DNA of 64,000 bases from Riemerella anatipestifer_E (GTDB taxonomy: Bacteria; Bacteroidota; Bacteroidia; Flavobacteriales; Weeksellaceae), in contig NZ_LEKU01000022.1 in assembly GCF_009932355.1 (NCBI RefSeq), forward strand, positions 52,756 through 116,755, read 5' to 3'. The notes under the pieces were generated by a model. That model saw nothing but the letters and a program-made list of their open reading frames with translations, had not been told where the DNA came from and searched no databases. Made by a program: the position numbers and the translations under genes. Below are positions 53,566-61,957 of this stretch, piece after piece (position 1 is the stretch's first letter; every line of letters starts with the position of its first letter).

Positions 53566-55050
53566 ATGAAACTAAAATATATATTCGCTTTATGTTTTTT
53601 AGCGGGGGTTACAGCTTACGGTCAAGTAAAGACAAATCAAAAAATAACAGAAGAGGCTAGATCTAATGCTTTTTTAGATGCTTCAGAGAATACCGATGGA
53701 CAGGCTACTAGTGTAGGTAAAGGGTTGTTGTTCCCACAGACTGACCTTTCTACTTTTAAACTAGATATTAATGCTGCTGATGGGGTTAACTATCCTACCT
53801 ATTTTGATGGTATGATAGTGTATAATACTAAAGAGGGAGGCTCTACTACGGATACCAACATTCAAACCACAAATAACTTACAAAAAGGCTTTTACTATTT
53901 CTCTAACCCTACAGGCAAAACCAATGGTAACATTACCAATGGTAAATGGGTAAGGCTAAACGATGGTATTAGCCAAGAAGGACAAGAGTGGGTATATAAT
54001 GAACAATTGAATGGTATTTTAGCAAAAAGAGCTAAAACACCTGTCTTTATAAATAACAACGGAAAAGTAGGAATAAATACTCATGAGACGGTTGGGCGAC
54101 TAAACATCGGAGACAGCTTAGGTTTATCTTATTTTAAGAACTATATTCCTACAGGAGTAAATATTGCTGTTTCCTCAGAAACACTAAATGAAAGGAATTC
54201 CCCCAGTTTCGCTGCTGGTTTTGGAGTGCGTGTAATTGCTGATGATAAATTAACCGCTCTTGACTCTGTTGCTATAAATGGTAGTTATTTGATAACAGAA
54301 ATTCCTGCCAATCGAACCATTAGTAGTAGTGGTGGTTGGATTACTGGTGCGTACATTGCAGCAGCAAACAGAAGCCAGTTTGCAGATTCAATAGCCCATA
54401 TTTTTGGAGCTAGAGTTGATGCTTTCAATTTGTCCCCATCAAAAGTTAAATCTTTAGCAGGAATTATAATTAGAACAGCCTCTGCAGAAGGGGAAGAACA
54501 ACCGGGGAGTGTGAAAAATAAATATGGGGTACTAATTGGTGATGTGAGGGATGGAGTTGATAACAACTACGCCCTCTATACTAATAAAGGAACTGTCCGT
54601 TTTGGGGATAAATTAGGAGTTGGAGTAAATAATCCAACTGAGATGGTAGAAGTAGCAGGTAAAGTAAAGGCAGCGGCTTTTATGGGGACTAATGGGGCAA
54701 CCCTCTTCCCAGACTATGTATTTCAAAAGTATTATACAGGTACTTCTAGCCTAAAGGCAGATTATAACTTTAAAACCCTTAGCCAAGTAGAAGATTTTGT
54801 AAAAACTAATGGGCATTTACCAGGGTATCAATCTGCAGAAGCTATCAAAAAGCAAGGTTATATAGACCTTATGGAAACTCAATTGACTAATGTGGAGAAG
54901 ATAGAAGAGTTGTATTTACACAGCATAGAGCAAGATAAAGCTTTAAAAGCAAAAGATGCAAAAATTGCTGAATTAGAAAATGAGTTGAAATCTCAAAAAG
55001 AAAACTTTGAGACTCGTTTGCAGAAACTAGAAACCTTATTGGTAAAGTAG
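53566..55050 (+). CDS. Exported tail-fibre-like protein with C-terminal coiled coil
   Basis: A 494-residue exported protein (signal peptide ends TAYGQ). Beta-rich repeats include KGFYYFSNPTG, GKVGINTHETVGRLNIGDS and KLGVGVNNPTEMVEVAGKV. The C-terminal region has the Bacteroidota fibre motif LFPDYVFQKYYTG, then LSQVEDFVKTNGHLPGYQSA, followed by a long coiled coil (about 440-494) that could trimerise. This layout resembles proteins ending in a tail-fibre/S74-like chaperone segment, but the autocleavage residues are not visible. It follows the preceding gene by 42 bases in one likely unit. Confidence 0.65.
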   Translation: MKLKYIFALCFLAGVTAYGQVKTNQKITEEARSNAFLDASENTDGQATSVGKGLLFPQTDLSTFKLDINAADGVNYPTYFDGMIVYNTKEGGSTTDTNIQTTNNLQKGFYYFSNPTGKTNGNITNGKWVRLNDGISQEGQEWVYNEQLNGILAKRAKTPVFINNNGKVGINTHETVGRLNIGDSLGLSYFKNYIPTGVNIAVSSETLNERNSPSFAAGFGVRVIADDKLTALDSVAINGSYLITEIPANRTISSSGGWITGAYIAAANRSQFADSIAHIFGARVDAFNLSPSKVKSLAGIIIRTASAEGEEQPGSVKNKYGVLIGDVRDGVDNNYALYTNKGTVRFGDKLGVGVNNPTEMVEVAGKVKAAAFMGTNGATLFPDYVFQKYYTGTSSLKADYNFKTLSQVEDFVKTNGHLPGYQSAEAIKKQGYIDLMETQLTNVEKIEELYLHSIEQDKALKAKDAKIAELENELKSQKENFETRLQKLETLLVK

Positions 55051-55060
55051 TTTAATTATT

Positions 55061-55096
55061 CCTCATGATACTTATAGGTATCGTGAGGTATTTTTA
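55061..55096 (+). terminator. Terminator of the surface-protein pair
   Basis: CCTCATGATAC (55061-55071) pairs with GTATCGTGAGG (55078-55088), with one G:T pair, followed by TATTTTT. Confidence 0.85.
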
Positions 55097-55138
55097 TCAT
55101 CAAAGAAAATTATTATAAATCATTAAAAAGTAAAAATT

Positions 55139-55522
55139 ATGCCAGTAAAATTTAAAGTAATAGAAAGAGGTCAGCCGGGCGTAAGCGGTGGCGGTGATAA
55201 AAAGTGGTACGCTACACCTGTAAGTAGTGGCGAAAAAACCCTAACCGACCTTACCAAAGACATAGAGAAAATCTCCACGGTAAGCGGAGCGGACATCAGA
55301 GCGGTACTCTACGCTTTAGTAGATGTGATGCAATCGTCCTTAGCTAATGGGCAGATTGTTCGTTTGGGAGAGTTGGGCAGTCTGCGAGTGAGTTTCAGTA
55401 GTGAGGGCAAAGCCACGGAGAAAGAAGTAACGGCTAGTGCCATTAAACAAGCTAAAGTGATTTTCACTCCCGCTAAAGGAATAAAAGATACCTTGGCTAC
55501 TCTTACTTACGAGAAGGCTTAG
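55139..55522 (+). CDS. HU-like (HIG-type) DNA-binding protein
   Basis: A 127-residue protein of the Bacteroidota HU-like family. The N-terminus has the extension MPVKFKVIERGQPG with a glycine-rich run. The HU core follows: DIEKISTVSGADIRAVLYAL (about 41-60), then ANGQIVRLGELGSLRVSF, which corresponds to the beta arm region. It should bind and bend DNA. It is single, ending before the repeat-rich gap. These variants are often encoded near accessory or surface loci, but no functional link to the neighbours is proven. Confidence 0.82.
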   Translation: MPVKFKVIERGQPGVSGGGDKKWYATPVSSGEKTLTDLTKDIEKISTVSGADIRAVLYALVDVMQSSLANGQIVRLGELGSLRVSFSSEGKATEKEVTASAIKQAKVIFTPAKGIKDTLATLTYEKA

Positions 55523-55550
55523 TAATAACCCCTAAGCCCCCTTTAAAAAA

Positions 55551-55595
55551 CCGATGCTTATAAGTTTTAGATTTTATAGGCATCGGATTTTTTTT
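55551..55595 (+). terminator. Terminator of the HU-like gene
   Basis: A 13-bp stem (55551-55563 with 55574-55586, core CCGATGCTTATAA, one G:T pair) followed by eight T. It shares the GATGCTTAT core with two hairpins at 56.35-56.43 kb. Confidence 0.85.
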
Positions 55596-55638
55596 AATAA
55601 GCATAAAATTTATAAACTGTCCTTTTTGTTATCTGTCT

Positions 55639-55664
55639 GTCCTTTTGGCTTGACCAAAAAGGAC
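55639..55664. repeat. Hairpin repeat, copy 1
   Basis: GTCCTTTTGG ... CCAAAAAGGAC with a short loop and one bulge. The sequence TGTCCTTTTG-N-CTTGA is repeated at 56091, so this is copy 1 of a small repeat family in the gap. Confidence 0.7.
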
Positions 55665-55694
55665 CAAAAAGTCAAAACTAGAAAACTGCGGCTA

Positions 55695-55797
55695 AAAATG
55701 AGGCGTCCATTCTAAAAGCCCTAGAACTCACGCCAAGGCTAAAGCCCTACGCTTGTTCAGACAATAGGTCTTTTTTAACGAATGGACGCCTCATTTT
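55695..55797. repeat. 17-bp perfect inverted repeat with 69-bp spacer
   Basis: The arms 55695-55711 (AAAATGAGGCGTCCATT) and 55781-55797 are exact reverse complements. The spacer holds no ORF. It could be the ends of a very small element or a structured RNA. Confidence 0.75.
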
Positions 55798-56023
55798 CTT
55801 AACGCCTCCGTTTCCTTAGGTCGGGATTGGAACGGTTATTATGTATGGTAGAGAATATTTGACCTCTAACCCCGACGGCGTTAAGAACCTCATTACTAAA
55901 GGTGTTAAAAAATACCCATTGTTTGAGCAAAGGTGTTGGCAAGGAGCGATGGAGCGAGTTTTGGGGATTTTAGCCTTTAGTAACGAGGTTTAGCCAAAGG
56001 AGTTACAGCCTTGATTTTTGCTT

Positions 56024-56340
56024 CTTTTGGCTTCGCCGAACCACTGCGTTAGGTTTCATCAAGGAAAAGAAGGTATAAAGTATATACTTATGTCCTTTTG
56101 TCTTGAAACAAAAGGACGAAAAATTCAAGAGCAAAGATTAGGTTTGCCTACGGCACGGGACAGCCCCTGCTATTTGGAAGCTATCGCTCCCAATACCGCT
56201 ACGGGGGCTGTCCCTAAACTTACCTTTGCTCCGCAGAGCGTTGATAATAGCTAGAGGTTATAATTTAAAAGCGGTTTTAAAATGGTCTTTGGTGGCTAGC
56301 CGTTAAGAAACCTAACGCAGTGGTTCGGCGTAGGCAAAAG
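56024..56340. mobile_element. MITE-like element with 33-bp terminal inverted repeats
   Basis: Arms 56024-56056 and 56308-56340 match at 31 of 33 positions as reverse complements (core GCCGAACCACTGCGTTAGG). The 251 bases between encode nothing convincing but contain nested hairpins: 56092-56101/56108-56117 (GTCCTTTTGT) and 56157-56167/56204-56214 (GGGACAGCCCC), flanked by GCAAAG.../...CTTTGC. No obvious target-site duplication was found. It could be a non-autonomous transposable element or a large structured RNA; transposition is inference. Confidence 0.5.
56092..56117. repeat. Hairpin repeat, copy 2
   Basis: GTCCTTTTGT, loop CTTGAA, ACAAAAGGAC: a perfect 10-bp stem, related to the hairpin at 55639-55664, inside the MITE-like element. 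Confidence 0.75.
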
Positions 56341-56349
56341 CACAAATAA

Positions 56350-56436
56350 AAAAGATGCTTATGAAATTCTAAAAACATAAGCATCTTTTTATAAAATGAT
56401 AAGCATCAAAAAAAATTTGATGCTTATCGTTTTTTG
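56350..56436. terminator. Tandem hairpins between the repeat region and purH
   Basis: Two adjacent stem-loops with the same GATGCTTAT/ATAAGCATC core (about 56350-56392 and 56397-56436), both flanked by A and T runs. They can terminate purH transcription on the minus strand and read-through from the plus strand. Confidence 0.75.
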
Positions 56437-56449
56437 TGTTAATCATCTT

Positions 56450-57964
56450 TTAATGAAAAAAGTGTCTCATTCCTGTGAATAGCATTGGGATATTATGCTC
56501 ATTAGCCGCTTGTATACTTTCGTCATCTCGCATACTTCCACCAGGTTGTATAATGGCTTTTATACCTTCTTTAGCACAAGTATCTACCACATCTCTAAAC
56601 GGAAAGAAAGCATCAGAAGCTAAAACTAAATCTCCACTAAATTTCTCTTTCGCTCGTTCTATGGCTTGTTGGGTAGCCCATATTCTATTTACTTGTCCAC
56701 CGCCTACGCCTAAGGCTTGTGTGCCGTTGGTAACTACGATAGCATTAGATTTCACATACTTCACAATCCTTTGGGAGAAGAGTAGAGCCTTGGTTTGTTC
56801 TTCCGTTGGCTGAACTTCTGTAACCGTTTTTATATCATCAGAGAATTGGTCATCGGCGTTTTGTACCAACATTCCACCGTCTATTTTTACCCATACTTGG
56901 CGGTCAGATACAGGATTTTTAATCTTGATAATTCTTAGATTTTTCTTTTTAGACAATACTTCTAGGGCTTCAGCATCAAAATCTGTCGCCATTACAATCT
57001 CTAGGAAAGTCTTGTTGAGTTCTTCAGCCGTATCTTTATCCACCTTATAGTTCATTGCTACAATGCCTCCGAAGATGGAAACAGGGTCGCATTCAAATGC
57101 TTTTTTGTAAGTGTCTAAAGCGGTTTCTCCAATAGCAACACCACAAGGTGTAGAGTGCTTAACAGCACAACACGCTTTCTCATTTTTGAACTCATTAACC
57201 ACCTTCCAGCATAAATCCATATCTCTTAGGTTGTTAAAAGAAAGTTCTTTACCACCTAATTGCTCAAAATCTTTCATTGCTCCATTTTCGGTAGTAGAAA
57301 CATAATAAGCCGCCGACTGATGAGGGTTTTCGCCATATCTTAAATCGGCTACTTTTTGATACGAAGCATTAAGATACTCTGGGTATTCTTCCTCTAAAAG
57401 CATTTTAGAAATAGCAGCATCATAAGCCGAAGTTAAGTTAAACACCTTTCCAGCTAATGTTTTTCTGGTTTCTAAAGTTGTATCACCTGTTTCCGAAATT
57501 TCGGCTTTAACTTTAGCATAGTCCTTAACATCGGTAACCACAGTAACGGCATTAAAATTCTTAGCTGCCGAGCGAAGCATTGAGGGTCCACCAATGTCTA
57601 TAAACTCTACCTTTTCGTCTAAAGAAATGTTTTTGTTAACATTTTCAAAGAAAGGGTAGAGGTTTACTATTACCATATCTATCAGCTCTATGCCGTGGTC
57701 TTTTACGGTACTCATATGCTCGGGATTAGAGCGTACGGCTAGAAGCCCTCCGTGTACTTTTGGGTGTAGCGTTTTTACCCTACCGTCTAGCATTTCTGGG
57801 AACTTTGTAACTTCATCTATCTGAATAGGAGAAAGTCCAGCTTCCTTTAAATGTTTAAATGTGCCTCCCGTAGAAATGAGTTGATAATTGTGTTGCTCCA
57901 AAAATGTGGCAAACTCTACAAGATTGGTCTTGTCTGATACGCTAATTAAAGCTCTTTTTTTCAT
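56450..57964 (-). CDS. purH: Bifunctional AICAR transformylase / IMP cyclohydrolase
   Basis: Catalyses the last two steps of de novo IMP synthesis. It has 504 residues. The N-terminal MGS-like cyclohydrolase domain begins ALISVSDKTNL, with STGGTFKHLKE and FPEMLDGRVKTLHPKVHGG. The C-terminal transformylase has Lys269-His270 in CAVKHSTPCGVAIG and the end segment ASDAFFPFRDVVD, then AIIQPGGSMRDDE. Complete. It is followed by the tandem hairpins and stands about 40 bases from uvrA, on the same strand. Confidence 0.98.
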   Translation of the reverse strand: MKKRALISVSDKTNLVEFATFLEQHNYQLISTGGTFKHLKEAGLSPIQIDEVTKFPEMLDGRVKTLHPKVHGGLLAVRSNPEHMSTVKDHGIELIDMVIVNLYPFFENVNKNISLDEKVEFIDIGGPSMLRSAAKNFNAVTVVTDVKDYAKVKAEISETGDTTLETRKTLAGKVFNLTSAYDAAISKMLLEEEYPEYLNASYQKVADLRYGENPHQSAAYYVSTTENGAMKDFEQLGGKELSFNNLRDMDLCWKVVNEFKNEKACCAVKHSTPCGVAIGETALDTYKKAFECDPVSIFGGIVAMNYKVDKDTAEELNKTFLEIVMATDFDAEALEVLSKKKNLRIIKIKNPVSDRQVWVKIDGGMLVQNADDQFSDDIKTVTEVQPTEEQTKALLFSQRIVKYVKSNAIVVTNGTQALGVGGGQVNRIWATQQAIERAKEKFSGDLVLASDAFFPFRDVVDTCAKEGIKAIIQPGGSMRDDESIQAANEHNIPMLFTGMRHFFH

Positions 57965-58003
57965 TTTTACTTTTTATTATAATTGAATTTATTAAAACTT
58001 TAT

Positions 58004-60829
58004 CTACATTTCTTTTTTCAAAAATTTACCTGTGATAGATTTTTTATTCTTTATAATTTCTTCTGGAGTACCTTCTGCCACAATGCTTCCTCCATTTTTA
58101 CCCCCTTCTGGACCTACATCTATAATATGGTCGGCAAGTTTTATTACATCCATATTATGTTCAATAATGATAAAAGAGTTGCCCAAATCCACCAGTTTTT
58201 GGATAACCTCCATTAGTATCTTGACATCTTCAAAATGCAGCCCTGTGGTAGGTTCATCTAAAATATAAAGTGTTTTACCTGTTTGTTTTTTAGAAAGTTC
58301 TGTAGCCAATTTTACCCTTTGGGCTTCTCCGCCCGAAAGCGTAGTAGACTGTTGTCCTAAGGTAATATAACCTAAACCAACTTCTTGTAGCGTTTTCACC
58401 TTAGAATAGATTTTTGGGATTGGCTGAAAAAATTCTACAGCTTCGTCTATGGTCATATCTAGGACATCGGATATAGATTTACCCTTGTATCTTACCTCCA
58501 AAGTTTCTCTATTAAAGCGTTTGCCGTTGCAGGTTTCGCAATGCACATAGACATCAGGCAAGAAATTCATTTCAATCACTTTCAATCCACCTCCTTGACA
58601 AGTTTCGCAGCGTCCACCTTTAACATTAAACGAAAATCTCCCTGCCTTATAACCTCTGATTTTACTTTCTGGGAGGTTAGCAAATAGTGTTCGGATATCC
58701 GAAAATACACCTGTATAAGTAGCAGGATTAGAACGAGGCGTTCTACCGATTGGCGTTTGGTCTACATCTACTATTTTGTCTATATGCTCTATGCCCTCTA
58801 TTTTTTTGTATGGTAGAGGCTCTTGCACGGCACGATAAAAATGTCGGTTAAGGATAGGGTAGAGTGTTCCGTTGATTAACGAGGATTTTCCACTTCCTGA
58901 AATCCCCGTAACCACTACCATTTTCCCTAAAGGAATTTTTAGGGTTACATTTTTAAGATTATTGCCCGTTGCTCCTTTGAGAACAATCGCATTACCGTTG
59001 CCTTCTCTTCTTTTTTCAGGGATTTCTATTTTTCTTCTTCCTGTGAGGTAGTCTGCTGTAATGGTATCAGCTTTTATTAAATCTTTTGGGCTGCCTTGCC
59101 ACAATACTTTTCCGCCATATTTACCCGCTTTAGGTCCGATGTCTAGCACTTCATCGGCTTCCAAAATCATATCCTTATCGTGTTCCACCACAAGAACAGA
59201 GTTTCCTAAATCTCGTAAACTTTTTAAAGAGTTGATGAGCCTTTCGTTATCTCTCTGATGAAGCCCAATAGAAGGTTCGTCTAAAATATAAAGCACATTT
59301 ACTAACTGCGAACCTATCTGAGTTGCCAAACGAATTCTTTGGGATTCGCCTCCAGAAAGGGTCTTGCTACTTCTGTTAAGGCTAAGATATTCTAGTCCTA
59401 CATCTAGCAGAAAGCCCAAACGAGTTTCTATCTCTTTTAAAATTTCGTGGGCGATAATTTTGTTTTTTTCGCTAAAGCTATTTTTTATTTCCGAAAGCCA
59501 ATCTTTTAAGTCTAATAAGCTCATCGCATTAACTTCAGCTATATTTTTACCTTCTATTTTAAAGGCTAAACTTTCGGGTTTTAATCTTGTTCCGTTACAG
59601 TCCGTACAAATTTCTTCTACAGTAAATTCTCGCTCCACTTGTGTAGCACCGTAGTTCTCCTTATCTTCTATAACTTTTTCTAAATGAGGAATTAACCCTT
59701 CAAAGTTAATTTTAGTCTTTTTGGAAATTCCTGCGTGTTTTAAATCTTTTACAAACTCTTTATCACAACCGTAATAGATGTAATCTAAGGCTTCTTTAGG
59801 AATTTTGTTAAATGGCGTTTGTAAACTAAGGTCAAACAATTCTAGAATGCTTTTAATTTGAGATAAAGCCCACTTACTAAATTTATAAGTTTCTAATGGT
59901 AATAGTGCCGACTGGAAGGGCAGGGAAGGCTCGGTAACCAGATAATCAGGATTGATTTTTTTTACCGTCCCCAAACCTTTACAATGAGGACAACTCCCTT
60001 TAGGAGAATTGAACGAAAAAGTATTTGGTTCTGGTAATGGTAAAGCCTGTCCTGTAGCGGTATCCATTAAATCTTTAGAAAAATACTGAAACTCTTCCGA
60101 ATTATATTTTTGAACCATAACTACACCATCACCCATCTGCAAAGCTGTGGAAAGTGATTTTTGCATTCTAGCTTCAGATGCGGTTTCGCCTATAACCCAA
60201 CGGTCTATAACTACTTCTATATCGTGGGTTTTGTATCGGTCTAGTTTAAGGTCGTATTCTATATCTTGCAAAGTGCCGTCTATTCTTGCTTGGGAATACC
60301 CTTTTTTGGCTAATTGCACAAAAAGCTCGTGATAATGCCCTTTTCTAGCCTTTACTAGCGGTGCTAGAAGCAAGACTTTTTCATTCTGATATTGTTCTTT
60401 GATGGTTTCTAAAATTTGCTCTTCGGTGTAGCTTTGTAGCTTTTTACCTGTTTCCAAAGAGTAAGCTGTGGAAACTCTAGCAAATAGAAGTCTGAGAAAA
60501 TCATAAAGCTCTGTAACCGTCCCTACGGTAGAACGAGGGTTTTTATTAGTGGTTTTTTGTTCAATGGCGATAACAGGGGAGAGTCCTTCTATTTTATCGA
60601 CATCGGGGCGTTCTAATCCGCCTAGAAACTGCCGAGCATAGGCAGAAAATGTTTCTATATAACGCCTTTGTCCTTCTGCAAAAATAGTATCAAATGCTAA
60701 AGAAGATTTCCCACTTCCTGATAGCCCTGTAATAACGACTAACTCGTTACGAGGAATTTTAACATCAATGTTTTTTAGGTTATGCTCTCTAGCACCATAG
60801 ACCTCTATGAAATCTCTATTTTTCATCAT
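58004..60829 (-). CDS. uvrA: Excinuclease ABC subunit A
   Basis: Damage-recognition ATPase of nucleotide excision repair, 941 residues. Two ABC modules are present, each with Walker A (GLSGSGKSSLAFDT near 33-46 and GISGSGKSSLING near 645-657) and an ABC signature (LSGGESQRIRLA, LSGGEAQRVKLA). Two zinc fingers are visible (CPHCKGLG with CTDCNGTR, and CETCQGGG with CETCNGKR). The start ATG at 60829 follows a -7 box. It lies upstream of purH. Confidence 0.98.
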   Translation of the reverse strand: MMKNRDFIEVYGAREHNLKNIDVKIPRNELVVITGLSGSGKSSLAFDTIFAEGQRRYIETFSAYARQFLGGLERPDVDKIEGLSPVIAIEQKTTNKNPRSTVGTVTELYDFLRLLFARVSTAYSLETGKKLQSYTEEQILETIKEQYQNEKVLLLAPLVKARKGHYHELFVQLAKKGYSQARIDGTLQDIEYDLKLDRYKTHDIEVVIDRWVIGETASEARMQKSLSTALQMGDGVVMVQKYNSEEFQYFSKDLMDTATGQALPLPEPNTFSFNSPKGSCPHCKGLGTVKKINPDYLVTEPSLPFQSALLPLETYKFSKWALSQIKSILELFDLSLQTPFNKIPKEALDYIYYGCDKEFVKDLKHAGISKKTKINFEGLIPHLEKVIEDKENYGATQVEREFTVEEICTDCNGTRLKPESLAFKIEGKNIAEVNAMSLLDLKDWLSEIKNSFSEKNKIIAHEILKEIETRLGFLLDVGLEYLSLNRSSKTLSGGESQRIRLATQIGSQLVNVLYILDEPSIGLHQRDNERLINSLKSLRDLGNSVLVVEHDKDMILEADEVLDIGPKAGKYGGKVLWQGSPKDLIKADTITADYLTGRRKIEIPEKRREGNGNAIVLKGATGNNLKNVTLKIPLGKMVVVTGISGSGKSSLINGTLYPILNRHFYRAVQEPLPYKKIEGIEHIDKIVDVDQTPIGRTPRSNPATYTGVFSDIRTLFANLPESKIRGYKAGRFSFNVKGGRCETCQGGGLKVIEMNFLPDVYVHCETCNGKRFNRETLEVRYKGKSISDVLDMTIDEAVEFFQPIPKIYSKVKTLQEVGLGYITLGQQSTTLSGGEAQRVKLATELSKKQTGKTLYILDEPTTGLHFEDVKILMEVIQKLVDLGNSFIIIEHNMDVIKLADHIIDVGPEGGKNGGSIVAEGTPEEIIKNKKSITGKFLKKEM

Positions 60830-60833
60830 TTTG

Positions 60834-60841
60834 CAAATTTA
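60834..60841 (-). promoter_or_regulatory. Putative -7 box of uvrA
   Basis: On the minus strand TAAATTTG, five bases before the ATG; the message would be close to leaderless. No clear -33 TTG. Confidence 0.35.
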
Positions 60842-60873
60842 GTGATGAATTATGAAAGCTGAAAATAAAAATG

Positions 60874-60916
60874 AGTCCCAATATATCTAAAAATTGTCTT
60901 AGAATATATTGGGACT
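60874..60916 (-). terminator. Terminator of the SPFH gene
   Basis: A perfect 13-bp stem (AGTCCCAATATAT at 60874-60886 with 60904-60916). On the minus strand it is followed by ATTTTTATTTTC, matching transcription of the SPFH gene. Confidence 0.82.
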
Positions 60917-60952
60917 GTTTTCTTTTGACTTAAACCTCTTAAAAGTAAACTT

Positions 60953-61897
60953 TTACGCTTCTTTATTTTTCTTTTTTATTTCTTCTCCTATAATACTAGC
61001 TGTAGAGAAAGAGGTTACTAAATTATTTAGCATATCTCCAGCCGCATTGGGCGTGTTAGGAAGTAGGATAAGATTAGACTTATTGGTAGAACCAATGGAC
61101 GAAAGCGTATCATAATGCTGAGTAACTACAATAAGCGCCGAAGCTTCTTGGGAGTTGATACCAACTTTGTTAAGCACATTTACAGATTCTTCTAATCCTT
61201 TAGCTATTTCTCTTCTTTGATCAGCAATCCCTTGTCCTTGTAGTCTTTTGCTTTCCGCTTCTGCTTTAGCTTTTTCTACAATAAGGATTCTTTGAGCATC
61301 ACCTTCGTATTGAGCTGCTATTTTTTCTCTTTCTGAAGCGTTGATACGGTTCATTGCTTGTTTTACTTGTTCATCAGGGTCGATGTCTGTTACTAAGGTT
61401 TTAATGATGTCGTAACCATAGTCATTCATAGCCTCTTGTAATTCTGATTTTACGGCGATAGCAATATCATCTTTTTTCTCAAACACATCATCTAATCTAA
61501 GTTTAGGAACTTCTGCTCTTACCACATCAAAAATATAAGATGTAATCTGAGCGTGAGGATTATCTAGCTTATAGAAAGCATCATAAACCTTCTCCCCAAT
61601 AACTAGATATTGCGTGGATACTTTTATTTTAACAAATACATCGTCTTTAGTTTTGGTTTCTACCACTACATCTAACTGCTGTATTTTTAAAGAAATTCTA
61701 CCTGCGATTTGGTCGACAAAAGGTATTTTAAGGTGAAAACCAGGACCTCTTACGCTATGGAATTTCCCTAAGCGTTCTATTATAACTGATGTTTGTTGCT
61801 TTACAATGAACCAAAGTCCAAAAAAGCTAAGGAAAATAATTCCTATAAATAGAACGGCTCCCAAAGAACCCAAAATAAAACTAAATGTTGTTATCAT
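60953..61897 (-). CDS. SPFH/band 7 membrane protein (stomatin-like)
   Basis: A 314-residue protein with an N-terminal membrane segment (about 5-32), the band 7/SPFH domain (KQQTSVIIERLGKFHSVRGPG, then FHLKIPFVDQIAGRISLKIQ, then STQYLVIGEKVYDAFYKLD) and a C-terminal coiled coil rich in Ala, Glu and Lys (KAKAEAESKRLQGQGIADQ). This matches the QmcA/stomatin type, which organises membrane domains and controls membrane proteases such as FtsH. An NfeD partner gene is not adjacent. It is downstream of the acyl-CoA ligase gene with a 60-base gap. Confidence 0.9.
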   Translation of the reverse strand: MITTFSFILGSLGAVLFIGIIFLSFFGLWFIVKQQTSVIIERLGKFHSVRGPGFHLKIPFVDQIAGRISLKIQQLDVVVETKTKDDVFVKIKVSTQYLVIGEKVYDAFYKLDNPHAQITSYIFDVVRAEVPKLRLDDVFEKKDDIAIAVKSELQEAMNDYGYDIIKTLVTDIDPDEQVKQAMNRINASEREKIAAQYEGDAQRILIVEKAKAEAESKRLQGQGIADQRREIAKGLEESVNVLNKVGINSQEASALIVVTQHYDTLSSIGSTNKSNLILLPNTPNAAGDMLNNLVTSFSTASIIGEEIKKKNKEA

Positions 61898-61957
61898 AAA
61901 CTTAATTTTTTCTACAAGTGTACCTAATTATCTTTTGTTGTATAAGTTTAAACCGAT

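Larger units (their letters stand above)
55523..56449. other. 927-bp repeat-rich intergenic region, no gene
   Basis: No ORF with protein-like composition. The region contains the HU-gene terminator, two related hairpins with the stem GTCCTTTTG (55639-55664 and 56092-56117), a 17-bp perfect inverted repeat (55695-55711 / 55781-55797), a 317-bp element with 33-bp terminal inverted repeats (56024-56340), and two tandem hairpins before purH. Several stretches are GC-richer than the surroundings, suggesting imported or structured RNA/DNA. Confidence 0.7.

Noticed and set aside
56018..56254. 78-codon frame inside the MITE-like element
   Set aside because: It spans an inverted-repeat arm and hairpins, and its composition is not protein-like; better explained as non-coding structure.
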